Assembly: GCA_027924585.1 (NCBI GenBank) | Contig: BSBM01000151.1 | Coordinates: 11,926,001 to 11,990,000 of the forward strand | Direction: 5' to 3' | DNA: 64,000 nucleotides | From: Larix kaempferi | Taxonomy: Eukaryota; Streptophyta; Pinopsida; Pinales; Pinaceae | Shown: one piece after another, positions 46,787-58,078 of the stretch | Position numbering within the stretch: position 1 is the first letter of the stretch | Layout: each line of letters starts with the position of its first letter | The notes under the pieces: generated by a model | Databases searched by the model: none | Told to the model about the DNA's origin: nothing | What the model saw: only the letters and a program-made list of their open reading frames with translations | Program-made: the position numbers and the translations under genes

Positions 46787-48030
46787 TCAGGAACTGTATC
46801 TAGCTGAGAGAAGAGCCGCCTGGATGGTCGGATATTGTCCAGAATCTACCAGTCTTGCCCCAATTTCCCCGATCCTGTCCCTATTCGACTGCCTTCCCCT
46901 CTTAGATCTATCGTCTTTTAACTTCCTTATATTTTCCTTCAGTTTCAAAGTGCCGATTCCCAAGCTGGGGGCTGGTTTGGTCTTCAAGATAGTTTCCTTC
47001 AACAGCTGGAGTTGATTATCTGGGATAGAATGGACCTCAATATTATTGCATGCCTCTTCAATATTGTCAAGATCTAGGTCCCCAAGTTCCATTTTGTCCT
47101 GATCCTCATCCATACGTTCTGTTTCTAGCCGATTTTTACCACTATATTTTATAGGTTTCTCCATCACAATCGACACCTCCGGAATGACTTTCGTAGGCTG
47201 TGAGGGTTCTTGATCACTTCCAGTAAGAGGGTCTTTGGCCAGAATAGGATCCAAGGCAGCAAAACTATTAGTTTGAACAACCTTTTTCCCCAGATCCGGA
47301 ACATTATGTCGTCTCCCCATCCATTTTCAGTTCGTGACTTTGACAAAACCATCCTTATCATGCTGCTCCTGAGTACTGCTTCCAGGGATATCCGCAGGGA
47401 GGTTAAGGTGACAATCCCTAGCCAAATGCCCATGGGTATGACATCGCCGACAACGAAAGGGAATGTGTTCATAATCCAGGGTTGGAAACCACTTTGAATA
47501 TTCCCAGTTTAGAGTGATCTCCTCAGGGAGAGTTTTGGAAATATTCATATAGACACAGATACGGGCATATGAGACATACCTTCATTGCTTAGTTTGATCA
47601 GATATCTTGACAAAATGTCCAAGAGTTCCGCCAATGGCTTTCAAAATGTCCAAATCCTATTATTTCGTTGGTAGTGAGTAGAGACGAATCCACACCGGGG
47701 TGATTGAAAGGTCCTCCTTGTCCGGGTTGAAATGATCCTTCCATATCCTCAAGAATAGACCAGCAGAGTAATAAAAATAGGGTCCTCCCTCAAATATCCG
47801 ATCCTTATCCTCCACATTGAGGGAAACAACAGTGAAGAAACCCTTCGATCCCAGCAGGAGGTCGAAATGCCCTTTCGGTTTCCAGGTCGAGTGAATCCAC
47901 TAAGTCAGAGCTTTCTCTGTAGGTTATATCCCCATAAATTTCCCTATTAGAGCATGATCCATCATATGTTGTATTCTTTCTTTCATCCGGGTGGGGTTAA
48001 CAGTGATGGTCGGGATGCTAGTCAATTTGG
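46787..48030 (-). pseudogene. ORF1 of LINE-C (DUF4283 plus CCHC zinc knuckle)
   Basis: RNA-binding partner protein of the LINE. The DUF4283 part is readable at about 48000-47560 (ALIGKFMGI, GFFTVVSLNVEDKDRIF, SYARICVYMNISKTLP). An intact knuckle CRRCHTHGHLARDC follows at about 47450 (C-x2-C-x4-H-x4-C). The C-terminal 177 codons are open (47320-46787) and end RYSS then TGA, which shares its A with the ORF2 ATG. Six stops interrupt the frame, and each could come from one C-to-T change. The exact start is unclear. Confidence 0.8.
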
Positions 48031-48086
48031 GGATGCAAACCCTCTATCCCGTTTCACCTCTAGTTGTCACCTACTTCTCCATCAGC

Positions 48087-48156
48087 AGGCTCAAACCCTC
48101 TCCTCCTATCCCTGCCTCCTGCGCTTTAACTGGCGAATCCTTACACCATGGAGCTA
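48087..48156 (-). promoter_or_regulatory. tRNA-like A box and B box in the LINE-C leader
   Basis: On the minus strand TAGCTCCATGGTGTAAGG (A box at 48156-48146) is followed 48 bases later by GGTTTGAGCCT (B box at 48097-48087). Both are close to the Pol III consensus (TRGCNNARYGG, GGTTCGANNCC) in the right order and at tRNA-like spacing. They lie between the target duplication and ORF1, so they are either part of the LINE leader or a SINE remnant inserted there. A 7 bp hairpin (GGAGGGG / CCCCTCC) lies just upstream at 48171-48189. Confidence 0.5.
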
Positions 48157-48327
48157 TACCTTGATGCAAAGGAGGGGAGAGACCCCTCCCCTGAGAATGC
48201 ACCATCGCACTATCGCCCTAGCAGGCGCCCCAATACCACGCATGACCTTCATAGAGAAAAACTGCCAAGGAATCAACCATTAAAAAGAGTCGTTTCTTGG
48301 TGCCTCCGTCCCAATAGATCCATCTAT

Positions 48328-48340
48328 ATGAGTAAACGTT
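48328..48340. repeat. Target-site duplication of LINE-C, right copy
   Basis: ATGAGTAAACGTT, partner of 40981-40993. Confidence 0.6.
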
Positions 48341-48429
48341 AACCATCATCACCAATATTTCTAAAATTATATTCAATATTAATTTAATAAAAATATTATT
48401 ATTATTAACTAAATTATCTCTCTCTATAT

Positions 48430-48660
48430 ATAATTTACTATTTTCCACTTTATTCGAATGATCTTATATGCATACATAAATACATCTTTATTCTAATGAC
48501 CCTATCAACAACAACATCAACAACAAAAAGTAAGCATGGCCTTTACTCCATTAACCTCACTCTTTCCACCCTTATTCCAATACTTCCATATGTACAAATC
48601 AAACACATCTTTATACTAATACCTGTATCAACGTATACGTAACATATATCACTTATGCGG
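48430..48660. repeat. Diverged tandem duplication of about 120 bp
   Basis: TTCCACTTTATTCGAATG ... ACATCTTTATTCTAATGACC ... ATCAAC near 48440-48515 recurs as TTCCACCCTTATTCCAATAC ... ACATCTTTATACTAATACC ... ATCAAC near 48564-48632. Confidence 0.55.
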
Positions 48661-48766
48661 CCCCTCTCTTTTAATACTTCTATTAGTATAAAGTAAATAT
48701 TAACTTAATTCTATTAATTTTTAAACAAATATATATTTTACATTTCCAGTTTAGTAATAAATATTT

Positions 48767-48964
48767 TTCTTTATTTATTTTTTTTTTTGCATTAGGGGAA
48801 TCGACAACTAGAGTCCAGAGATCCAAACTCCTATCACTATACCTCTAGGTGCATCCACAGGCCCGAACCATGGCACACCGATAAAATTCGAGGAATTCGA
48901 ACTCCATTTACAACTGATTACAACTTCTCATCTTTATCACTTGAGCTACCTCCACCAGCTAACA
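48767..48964 (-). mobile_element. tRNA-derived SINE
   Basis: On the minus strand TAGCTCAAGTGATAAAG (A box, 48948-48938) and GTTCGAATTCC (B box, 48902-48892) lie 35 bases apart, and the element ends in an A-run (plus-strand T-run 48778-48788). TAGTAATAAATATTT flanks both sides (48752-48766 and 48965-48979), fitting a 15 bp target duplication. A third copy of that word at 49010 belongs to a local 45 bp duplication, so the flank evidence is weaker than it looks. Confidence 0.65.
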
Positions 48965-48965
48965 T

Positions 48966-50620
48966 AGTAATAAATATTTAATATAAAACAAACAACATTA
49001 TTTCCAACTTAGTAATAAATATTTAATATAAAACAACAACATGATTTTATTATCGAAGAGCCTTTTGTGCATCAAGCAAGCACCAAAACATTATTATTCG
49101 ACCATAAAGCAAACACCACTTTTATTCTATGCCGCTTACATAAAACAAAGAGAGCATCATCTTTATTCTTATGCAAAGCATAAATAAATAAATAAAGCTC
49201 AAACTTTATACTTTATTATTCTATGCATTTCATATCACTATATAGCACATACTTATTTAAAATAGTTTGTTGGTTTTTAAATTGTGAAAAATAAGATCAA
49301 TATATAATAAGTATTGAAGGGATTATAAAATGTGAGATTTATATACATTAAAAGTATAAAAAAAATAACTCTAAATTTTTTTTAAAATATATTAAAAATA
49401 TGAGATTTATATATATTAAAAATATTTAAAAAAATAACTCTTAAAATATTTTAAAATGTATTGAGAAAAAACTTAACAAACAAATTTAAAACCCTTAAAA
49501 CCTGGACTAATTATTCCCTAGAAACTTTGACATATAAAACTATATACACATTCAAATTTCCTCCCTAGAACTTTGCAAAAAAAATACTTTGACATATAAA
49601 GCTATATACACAGTCAAATTTCTATCAAATTTCCTCCCTAGAACTTTGCAAAGAAAATCATATTAAATCATTTTTACACTACACCTTACATAAATCCATT
49701 TACATTGATTCGATCATTTTTTATATTAACTTGGATAGAATTGTATGAATGAAATGCATCCGTTTCATACATTTTACTAAATTATATACATTAATTCGTG
49801 TAATTTTTATATTAATTTTCTATTTTTTTAATAATATATACAAATATGTAATTTTTTTCTTTTTAAATAAATAATAAATTAAGGAGGAAGTATTAAATTA
49901 TTACTCAAAGAGTTGAGATTCCACAATTATTTTTTAAGTAAATAATAAATTGAGGAAGTATTAAATTAGTATTAAAAGTGTTGAGATTCCACAGTTCACG
50001 AGTTTTTGAACGTGTTAAATTGATTTTGAAAATGAAAATTATGATCTTTGTCGTTGAAAAATCAAAATTATTTAATCTTTGTACAACTTTTATTTTATTA
50101 ATATAAAGAAATTAAAATTTTAAATATTATTTCAATTTTATATAATAAAAAAATAAGTATATAAATTTCTTTTGTTACATAGATTTAATTTATTTTCCAC
50201 AATAAAAATATTTTATAAAAAAATTATTTCAAATTCTAAATATAAAATAACTAATTTTTAAACAATATTAAACCCAAAATCTATCAATAAACTAAATCGA
50301 TTAATTAAAATAGTAATGAAACTTTATAATTTTACAATTTTCTATATATTAAATCATGTAAGTAAACTTAATATTGTATGTAAGTAAATTTAATTATGTA
50401 AGTAAACTTAATATTGTATGTAAGTAAATTTAATAGTGTAAATGGAAATTGGTTAAATTAAAATATGTATTTTATTTGTGTTTAAATATATGTTTTATTT
50501 GTGTATATTACTAAGTAATAATATTAAATCTAAACTTCATTAGTAAATTAAACCTATTATTTAAAATAGTGTTAAAATTTATACAATTTACAACTTTCTA
50601 TGCATTAGATCATGTAAATG
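48966..50620. repeat. AT-rich tract with successive tandem duplications
   Basis: Separate two-unit duplications start at 48966 (period 45), 49333 (68), 49526 (62), 49861 (71) and 50356 (40). A looser pair, about 258 bases apart, links 50265-50365 to 50525-50610. The unit sequences are unrelated to each other. No gene is seen. Confidence 0.75.
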
Positions 50621-50637
50621 AATTTAATATTTTTTTT

Positions 50638-51140
50638 CATAGAAAAATTCAACTTACTATTAATATACGAAATAGTAAATAAAACCAGCTGTCAGAACAT
50701 ACAAGAAACCTCAATCCCTGTCATATAGAGGATCAGGGAAAAGGCTATCAAAGTGACAGATGTGTTGTCAACTACAACAGAAATGACCAATAAAAAGTGC
50801 CATATGTCCACAGGACAATACAGGATTCCATCCTGTATAAGAAACAGTTCCAGATGTCGCCAGCACAAATGTATCCATAGCAAAAATATATAAAAGGTCT
50901 CATATACAGTCTTCCAAATACATCATATAAAGGATCCATCAAAGCTATAAATACCGAACAACCTCCATAGGAGTCTGACAAAAATGCCGCAAAAGGTAAG
51001 TATACAAAAACTTCCAACAAGTAGTTGGAACAAGTACCTATCAAGGATCTGCACATAGAACTAACAGACATATAAGTATATCGGTCCGCATAAATCTGGA
51101 AAGCACAAACAAAATGTGAATAATATAAATATAAGAAACA
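50638..51140 (-). other. 3' untranslated region of LINE-D
   Basis: About 500 bases after the ORF2 stop. A 99-codon frame at 51071-50772 has no motif and I treat it as chance. Confidence 0.5.
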
Positions 51141-54100
51141 TCATGTCCAATGTAAATGATAAGAGCCATGGGTGAAAAGTATATCCTCCCACCATTCCTG
51201 CCACATGATGACCCCAACCTGAGAGTTAAGAGCCCGCTTAGATAACTTATCCGCCACCATATTAGCCTCCCTGAATACACGTTCAAAATGTATATGTTCA
51301 AAATCCCTGATAAGCTTTTGAGCCGCATCCATCCAGTGTGAAAGAAGCAGTACATTGAGTGTTGTCTTGCCTCTAGCCCAAGAGATAATGGATAGTGAAT
51401 CACCAAAAACTACAAGAGAGGAGATCTTCCTCAACCGAGCCCAGAACAATAAGAGCCAAAGGGCACATAACTCGCTCCTAGTATTGGTTCCATTACCCAA
51501 ATTTAGCCATATATGTATGGAGACATCGTTGAAAATGTGAAGTGTAGCGCCCGCTCCATCCCCCCCATCCCGACCCGCAGCAGCCCCATCAAAGAATCCA
51601 CATGGAAAAATCAGCACAGGAGGGGCATGTCGGTGTTTCATATTCAGACTATCTCTGCCCCCTACAGCTCCATGAACAGAGATAAATTCTTTGTGCGCTG
51701 CAAGTGATTTGAAGCATATCCCATCCCTAAAAGGAATCCCGTTTTCAAAGATATACAGGTTTCGAGCTTTCCATACCTCCCAGATCATATAATATGGAAG
51801 TTCAGTACACCCAGCAGATACACGGGACTAAGTATCGAGGCATTCACATAGTGAACTGTGGTTCCAACTAAATTACACTCCAACTTTGTATGCAATTAGA
51901 TCCTAGAGGTCCCGTATGAACTGACAGGAAGAGAATAGGTGGTCTACTGTTTCCTCCTGTGAGCAACATAGGGAGCACCATCCCGGGCCACAGAACCCAC
52001 GACGACAAAGATTGTCCCAAGTTAGAATCTTGTTACACAACGCAAGCTAGACAAAACATTTTATCTTGAGGGGTAAGACAAGTTTCCAAATAGCTTTATC
52101 CCACCAACGAACCACAGTCTGTGTCTCAGCAAACATTGCATCATATGCCAATTTTGTTGATACATTCCCGCCAGCCACATCCCATGTCCAGACTAATTTG
52201 TCCGCACCATCAGACAGCTTTATATTAGATTGATATATCGGCCTGATATACTCTTCCCATTCATTCCACAAGGTACCCGATAAGCCCAGCTGAGTGGCCG
52301 AAATCCAAAGAGACCGCCCATCCACAATCCTACCAGCCGCATGTGCCAGAGTATAAAAACCATTAGCATGGAGATGAGTCCTCAATTCTAGCGATAGAGA
52401 ATGTCCCGTAGGTCCCCCCACAATCGGATCCAGCCCCAGTTTTATGTCACGTCCATTGCCCGGCAACCAAGCAATCCAATGTGCTATAACCCTGAAGGAT
52501 CCTATCAATCCGTTCCAAATATTTGACACACCCGATGTAGTAGGTTGGTTCAACCACAGCCAGTTTGTCGCAGTAATACCTTTAAGGTATTTGGCTCTGA
52601 TAATCCTTCCCCAAATCGAGTTATCAAAGAGTGCGCGCCAGAGACTTTTTGCGTGCAGAGCCATAACAAATATTTCAATATCCTTAATATTCCAACCCCC
52701 AATTTCCATGGTCGAGCCAAAACTTTCCATTTCATGAGATGAAATTTCTCCTGAACACCCCCACCCGACCACAAGAAGCTGAAACACTTCCGTCTTATTA
52801 AGCATAGGATGGTTCGAGGGATTTTACATAGAGAGAACCAATAAACACCTAAATTCTGTAATACGGCTTTCACCAAAGTAAGCCTGCCCCCCATGGATAA
52901 ATGACGAAAGCTCCAGTGACTTATCCGCATTTCAAACCGTCTAACAAGCCAAGACCAATCATTTATCAGGTATTTAGTTGGCTTAATGAAGAAGCCAAGA
53001 TATTTCGTTCCAGCATCGAGCTCCTTGAAAGTTAATGGCAAAATATTGCTTATCGACTATTCCTCATCAGCCACCAACGAATGTTTCAAGAAAAAAGATT
53101 TAATATAACTGATAATCATACCAGTAACCAAGCAGAAAAGGTCGAGTATTTTCTTGTATTGTATCCATTCAGCAAGAATACCCTTACCAAAAAGCATAAC
53201 ATCATCCACAAACAGTGAATGCGTAACAGAAATATCCCTTGTAATTTTAATGCCAGCAATCCGCCCCTCTCGACGAGCCTTATTTATTGATAGACTCAAA
53301 CCCTCAATGACCAACAGAAACAGAAGTGGTGATAGAGGACAACCCTGTCTAAGGCCCCGAGATGCCTTAAAAAATACCGTAGGATGTCCATTAATCAGAA
53401 CAACATAGTTAACCAAGGATATGCAAGCCATAATCCATTTCATCACCTTCCATGGCAGACCGATCTAGATAAGAATAAGTCTCAGGAAATTCCAGTCCAC
53501 CTTATCGTATGCTTTCACCAGATCCAGTTGTAGGATGAGTGCTTCAATTCTCTTCTGTTTAATTGTATGAAAGATTTCCTAAGACACTCCCACAGCATCA
53601 TGAATCTGTCTGCCGCGAAGGAACCCATACTGTTCCATGGATATGTGTCTAGAGAGCATAGGTTTGATCCTATCAGCAATGATCTTGGAAATAATCTTGT
53701 AGACCAGATTGCATAAAGCCATCGGTCTGAATTCATCATAGTTATTCGGATGGGATGTCTTCGGAATGAGTGCCAGGTCAGTAGAGTTTAATGCCCAAGA
53801 GACAGTGCCTAATTTTCGAGATTCATCCACAGCCGACTGGAGATCTTCCCCCATAATATCAAAGAAATGGATGAATAGCTCCACCGACCACCCATCCGGT
53901 CCAGGAGATTTATCTTTAGCAAATCCTCGCAAGGTGTTTTCCACATCTCCCAGAGAAACATCCAGAAAAATACTATCCCCCTCCTCCTCATTAAAAATCT
54001 GTGGGTATTCCATAATAAGCTTAAACTGTTCATCCAGAGTTGTATTTTTTGGGTCACAATAGTATTCCTGGAAGTGATGAACGGCCTCATTCATCAATTC

Positions 54101-55285
54101 CTCCTCCCCCCTGATCCTCCGGCCCATGTGATCATTCAGGTCCCAAATGGAATTCTGCATCCTGCGGGAGTCTGCAAATTGATGGAAAAATTTTGTATTC
54201 AGATCCCTCGCCTTGAGCCAAATAGCTCTACTCTTCAACCTCCATGATTCCTCCTGCATCAGAAGTATTTTCATTTTTCGACACTCCATTGAAGAGAGCT
54301 TCGAAATTTCCATAGTGCTAAGTCCAGTACCCACATCTCGCTGCATCAGAGATTCCACTTCCTTTTCAATCTTAGCAAGTTCTCTACCCATCAAGGCTTT
54401 TTTGTTTTTTTCCCACAATATGGTATAGTCTTTGATCGCCTTGAGTTTCACCGCCAGCTTGTCCATAGCAGATCTCTCCCTCGAAACATCCATCTGTAGC
54501 CACCTAGTTCTCACCCCCGTAGTGTATTCAACATCAGAAAGCCACGTGGAGTTGAATTTGAAAGGGAAGGATTTATGATAGGGCTCCTCATCAAATTGAA
54601 GAATAATAGGAAGGTGATCATTGATTTTATTTTGATGAATCCAGGACCTATAATTCTGAAAGCAAGTCAGAAGCGATTCCGATATTAGGAATCGGTCTAT
54701 GCGTTTCTGTATCAGATTTTCCCCCTTCCTGCCATTTGACCAAGTAGGTGCCATCGACCGCGAGGCCACATTGATTAAGGAGTGTTTCATGAATAAATTA
54801 GAGAAATAGGGGCCCAGGGGATCCCGCCTGGCCAGACCCCCCCAAAACTCCTCATCCCCCCACGTGAAGTTGAGGTCCCCAGCAATAATTAAGTTCTCCA
54901 GTTCCAGCAGATGGTCCGAGATAGCCAAGTCCCAGAAAGTCTCCCGGTTACAATAAGGACCATAACAATTTATAATATTAATGTTCTTCTCCGATCCCCT
55001 AATGATTCCAGACAACAAGATACCCAGAGAGATGTTTGATGGAATAAGTCTCAAAACTAGCGGGTTCCATGCCGCTAGGAGACCACCAGAGAGACCAGCA
55101 GCATCCAGAGAGCAACACATCCATCCCGGCTTAACTTTATTAAAAAAGATGCGAGCCTTTTCCCCTCTTACCATAGTTTCCTATAGAAGTACCAAATCCG
55201 GTTTGACAATTTGTAACACACGTTTGAGGGCCAATTGTTTGGGTAGGCCCCCCACCCCCCGAATATTCAGAGATAAAAATATCAT
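51141..55285 (-). pseudogene. ORF2 of LINE-D (endonuclease, reverse transcriptase, zf-RVT, RNase H)
   Basis: About 1380 codons from MIFLSLNIRGVGGL (55285) to SYHLHWT and stop. Endonuclease: LNIRG, LL-stop-ET where Gln is expected, INCYGPY, IIAGDLNFTWG, INDHLPI. Reverse transcriptase: SPGPDGWSVE (53910), LDLVKAYDKVDW, GCPLSPLLF and FVDDVMLFG (53212-53186) with both Asp. Zinc domain at 52000-51930: GPGWCSLCCSQEETVDH then LFSSC. RNase H 51595-51245: FFDGAAAG, TRSELCAL, VFGDSLSI, ANMVADKLSK, with the acidic residues kept. Only one frameshift (G-run near 52711) and eight stops (seven TAG, one TAA) break it. All catalytic residues I can place are otherwise present, so it is a fairly young or slowly decaying copy. 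Confidence 0.92.
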
Positions 55286-55358
55286 TTCCGAACCCTCGCA
55301 AGGGATTTCATTCCTCTAAGAGCCCAGGTATCAGACGATTTGGGGGAGCCCACCTTGA

Positions 55359-57253
55359 TCACGTCATCCTCTGTCCCCCCCCCCCCAGAGTGACCTTCTT
55401 GTTTTTCCTGGCACTTCTTGTTTTCAAAGGAGAGAAGTCCTGAGCCAGACCACCCCTATGTGCCCCCTTTTGAACACAAATGTCTCCAGTTGTTTCAGGA
55501 ATGAGTGCGGAGGTAGCCTTGTTAACCACCCCGTCCGGGATAGTATTCTTCAGACCCAAAAATCCCTCCAAATCTCCACCAATTGTCTCATTAATGTCCA
55601 CCTCCCTGTTTCTGTAAAATGTAGGTATGGGTGTCTTCTTCACCATATCTGAATATGATGGAATGTGAAGTATATGCCCATCCGGTTCTGGAGTTATTTT
55701 GGGTCCATCATTGTGACAATCAGTCACCGGCTTATTTACAGGAATCAATTCATAGGTCCCCATCCCCCCGACCTCATTGTCATATTCATTCATGCCAGAA
55801 CTCTTCACAACATCCCCATAACCCTTCTCGGCATCCGGGGCAAGGAAGGGTAGCTCAGAATCGGTGGATACAGGAACCGTCGGGTCAACAGAAGCAGGAG
55901 GACCGGGAGAAGCAGAGATAATAGGTGAGGTATCCATAGGGCAGAGGTTTTTCATTCTCTCAAACAGCTCCGTCTCAGATATAGGGTCATCATTATCAGA
56001 AGTTTCAATTGATTTATGTTCAGTACCGGAGGAGTTTGAATCCAAGTTGTGTCGTCGACTCATGTAATTACCATTATTACCATTGTTTAAATCTAATGCA
56101 TTTATAAAAGAAATATCCAGTTCATTTAGTGAATGAAAAAACTTAGGATCCTGTAATTCCAACTTACGAAACAAGGCCGAGTCAGGTGCAAGCCGGTTGG
56201 AGAAGCCATCAAGAGAGCCCGTCGCATCCATCTCAAGGTCGCTGCCATCATCGACGACCAGAACGGGCCCCCATCTTTTAGGCGACCAGAAGAAGCTGGA
56301 GCCTTGCATTGTCGCCATAGGTACCCCACCACTTTGCAGTTCGAGCAACGAAAAGGAATGCCCCAGTAGTCAATGACCTGTGCCAACTGACGGCCACACC
56401 AGTTAATGTGCAGAACATCAATAAGTCCCAAGGAGACATCCACCTCAACCAACATCCGCCCCATACGCCGATCAAAGCCATTAAGGTGTTCCTCCTCTAC
56501 ATGCAGGAACCGTCCAAGACGATTTCCAATGGCTTCAAAAGCCCCACGGTTCCACAGTGCCAGTGGAAGACCAGGTAGAAGAACCCACAGATGTCTAAGA
56601 TGAACCGAAGCCGATTCTGGATCAAAATCCGTCTGCCATTTCTGGAGCATTAAGCTCCCCGTGCCGTATAGCCACAATCCATCCAGAATAAGAGTAGCGT
56701 GTGCCTCCTGCTCGAATTTGAACCCATACCATCCACATGCCAAAGCAAAAATCTGTGGAGTGTATTTCAATATGGGGTTCCACATCTCCTCCACCCATTT
56801 GACAATATTCCTCTGGTTCATGGCATGGTATGAGAATTTACCCACCAATGCTGTCATATTAAAGTCCACAGTTTCTTCTAGCCCAATATCCCGGCTGACC
56901 ATCAACCAAGGCTCCCCCGGTCTGCTGAAATATTTACCACACAGTCTTCTAGCCGCATGCGATGACGACCCATTTCGCTCACCGTCGTCTCAACCCAGAA
57001 GAACCCTATCACTGCCCACGGAAGGGTCTGAGCCCGAGGCTTCCACAGGTGTCTTTCCGAAGGCCAGGTGTCCCTTGTGTGATTTAGCATGTGGCGCCAC
57101 TTGTCGGCGGTTAGGGTTTATTTCCCTTTTCCCATTCAGCTGATTTTTGAAGAATGAGTCCGGTTTGAACAACCCGGCTTCTTCAATCATGAAATCCGAC
57201 ACATTCAGGTTATTATCTGCCGGCAATACAGGTTCCGGCCTGTTAACTTCCAT
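55359..57253 (-). pseudogene. ORF1 of LINE-D (DUF4283 plus degenerate zinc knuckle)
   Basis: About 630 codons, starting MEVNRPEPVLPADN at 57253. One TGA at 56990 (readable as CGA-to-TGA) and one frameshift in a G-run near 56272 interrupt it. The DUF4283-like part spans about 56905-56380 (MTALVGKFSYHAM, WYGFKFEQEAHATLIL, LWVLLPGLPLALWN, RMLVEVDVSLGL). The knuckle FRCSNCKVVGYLWRQC has Tyr in place of His, so zinc binding is doubtful. The remaining 300 codons are polar and acidic, without a domain I know. It would package the LINE RNA with ORF2. Confidence 0.85.
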
Positions 57254-57612
57254 TCCGGCAGCCCAAACGTCACAGGACCCAGATTCACGGATCTAAACCA
57301 CCTTTTAACAGCAACACCCCTGACAATAGTGTTAAAACAATGCCAAAAATCTCGGGTAACCGGTCCAGAAAAAACAATATACTGATATATCGATGGTCCA
57401 CACCCCGTAAATCCGTTGATATATTTGCTCTAGAGGTCATGGCATCAAACCCCCCTTTACCGGTAACCACGGCTCACCACAGTGTATCACCCAGGATGGA
57501 AACCGGCACTTAAACGCACTAGCTAGAAGACCAAATCGCCAAACAATAAAGTATTAAACGGCAGCAGTTACAGTGGACCTTACCCGTGAACGCCTAAGAG
57601 TTAACCCTTCGT

Positions 57613-58078
57613 ATTTAATATTGTATAATGAATGACTAAATCTAAAACATATTTTTGTTTGTGTTTATTATTAAGTTAGGGTATAGTCTAAATATTCCAA
57701 CCTATAGAATTTGCATAATTTGGGTGCCATAAGGATATTCAAGGGTGCTGAATGTATTAATGGATTCAAAAATACAATTTAAACACGCAAAAAATTGGAT
57801 TTTACCAAAAAACAAATTATCAAACCAAAACTCACCGTAAAGTAAAAAAAGTAGAATAAATAGACCGCTCCTTAAGTTAGTTATATTTATTATTAATTTA
57901 AAAAATACTTTCTTTAATATCTTTAAATTATTAAAATTGGTTTAATTTATCATATTTTATAATCATAAACTTTTCAAAACAAATTTATATGATAATATAA
58001 ATTAAAAAATAATAAAATCTCAACATAAACATATGAAGAAAGTTATATCTCGTACTTTAACCAATTAAATTTTACAAC
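57613..58078. other. AT-rich spacer, no gene seen
   Basis: About 460 bases of AT-rich DNA; the longest frames are short and without motif. Confidence 0.4.

Larger units (their letters stand above)
40994..48327 (-). mobile_element. Near full-length L1-type LINE with three ORFs (LINE-C)
   Basis: The element runs right to left: leader (48327-48030), ORF1 (about 48030-46787), ORF2 (46786-42442), ORF3 (42452-41445), 3' untranslated part, then GCTT plus an A-run (plus-strand T-run 40992-41002). Gene order and domains are those of plant L1-clade LINEs, apart from ORF3. Length is about 7.3 kb. A 13 bp near-perfect target duplication supports both ends. Confidence 0.85.
50632..57612 (-). mobile_element. 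Near full-length L1-type LINE (LINE-D)
   Basis: Right to left: leader, ORF1 (57253-55359), 73-base spacer, ORF2 (55285-51141), 3' untranslated part, and an 8-base A tail on the minus strand (plus-strand T-run 50630-50637). ATTTAATATT at 50622-50631 and 57613-57622 may be a 10 bp target duplication, but this is AT-rich DNA, so the edges are tentative. About 7 kb. It has no ORF3 and its ORFs are separated, unlike LINE-C. Confidence 0.8.

Noticed and set aside
50772-51071. Possible ORF3 in LINE-D
   Set aside because: 99 codons, no similarity to LINE-C ORF3, no start overlap with ORF2; treated as untranslated.
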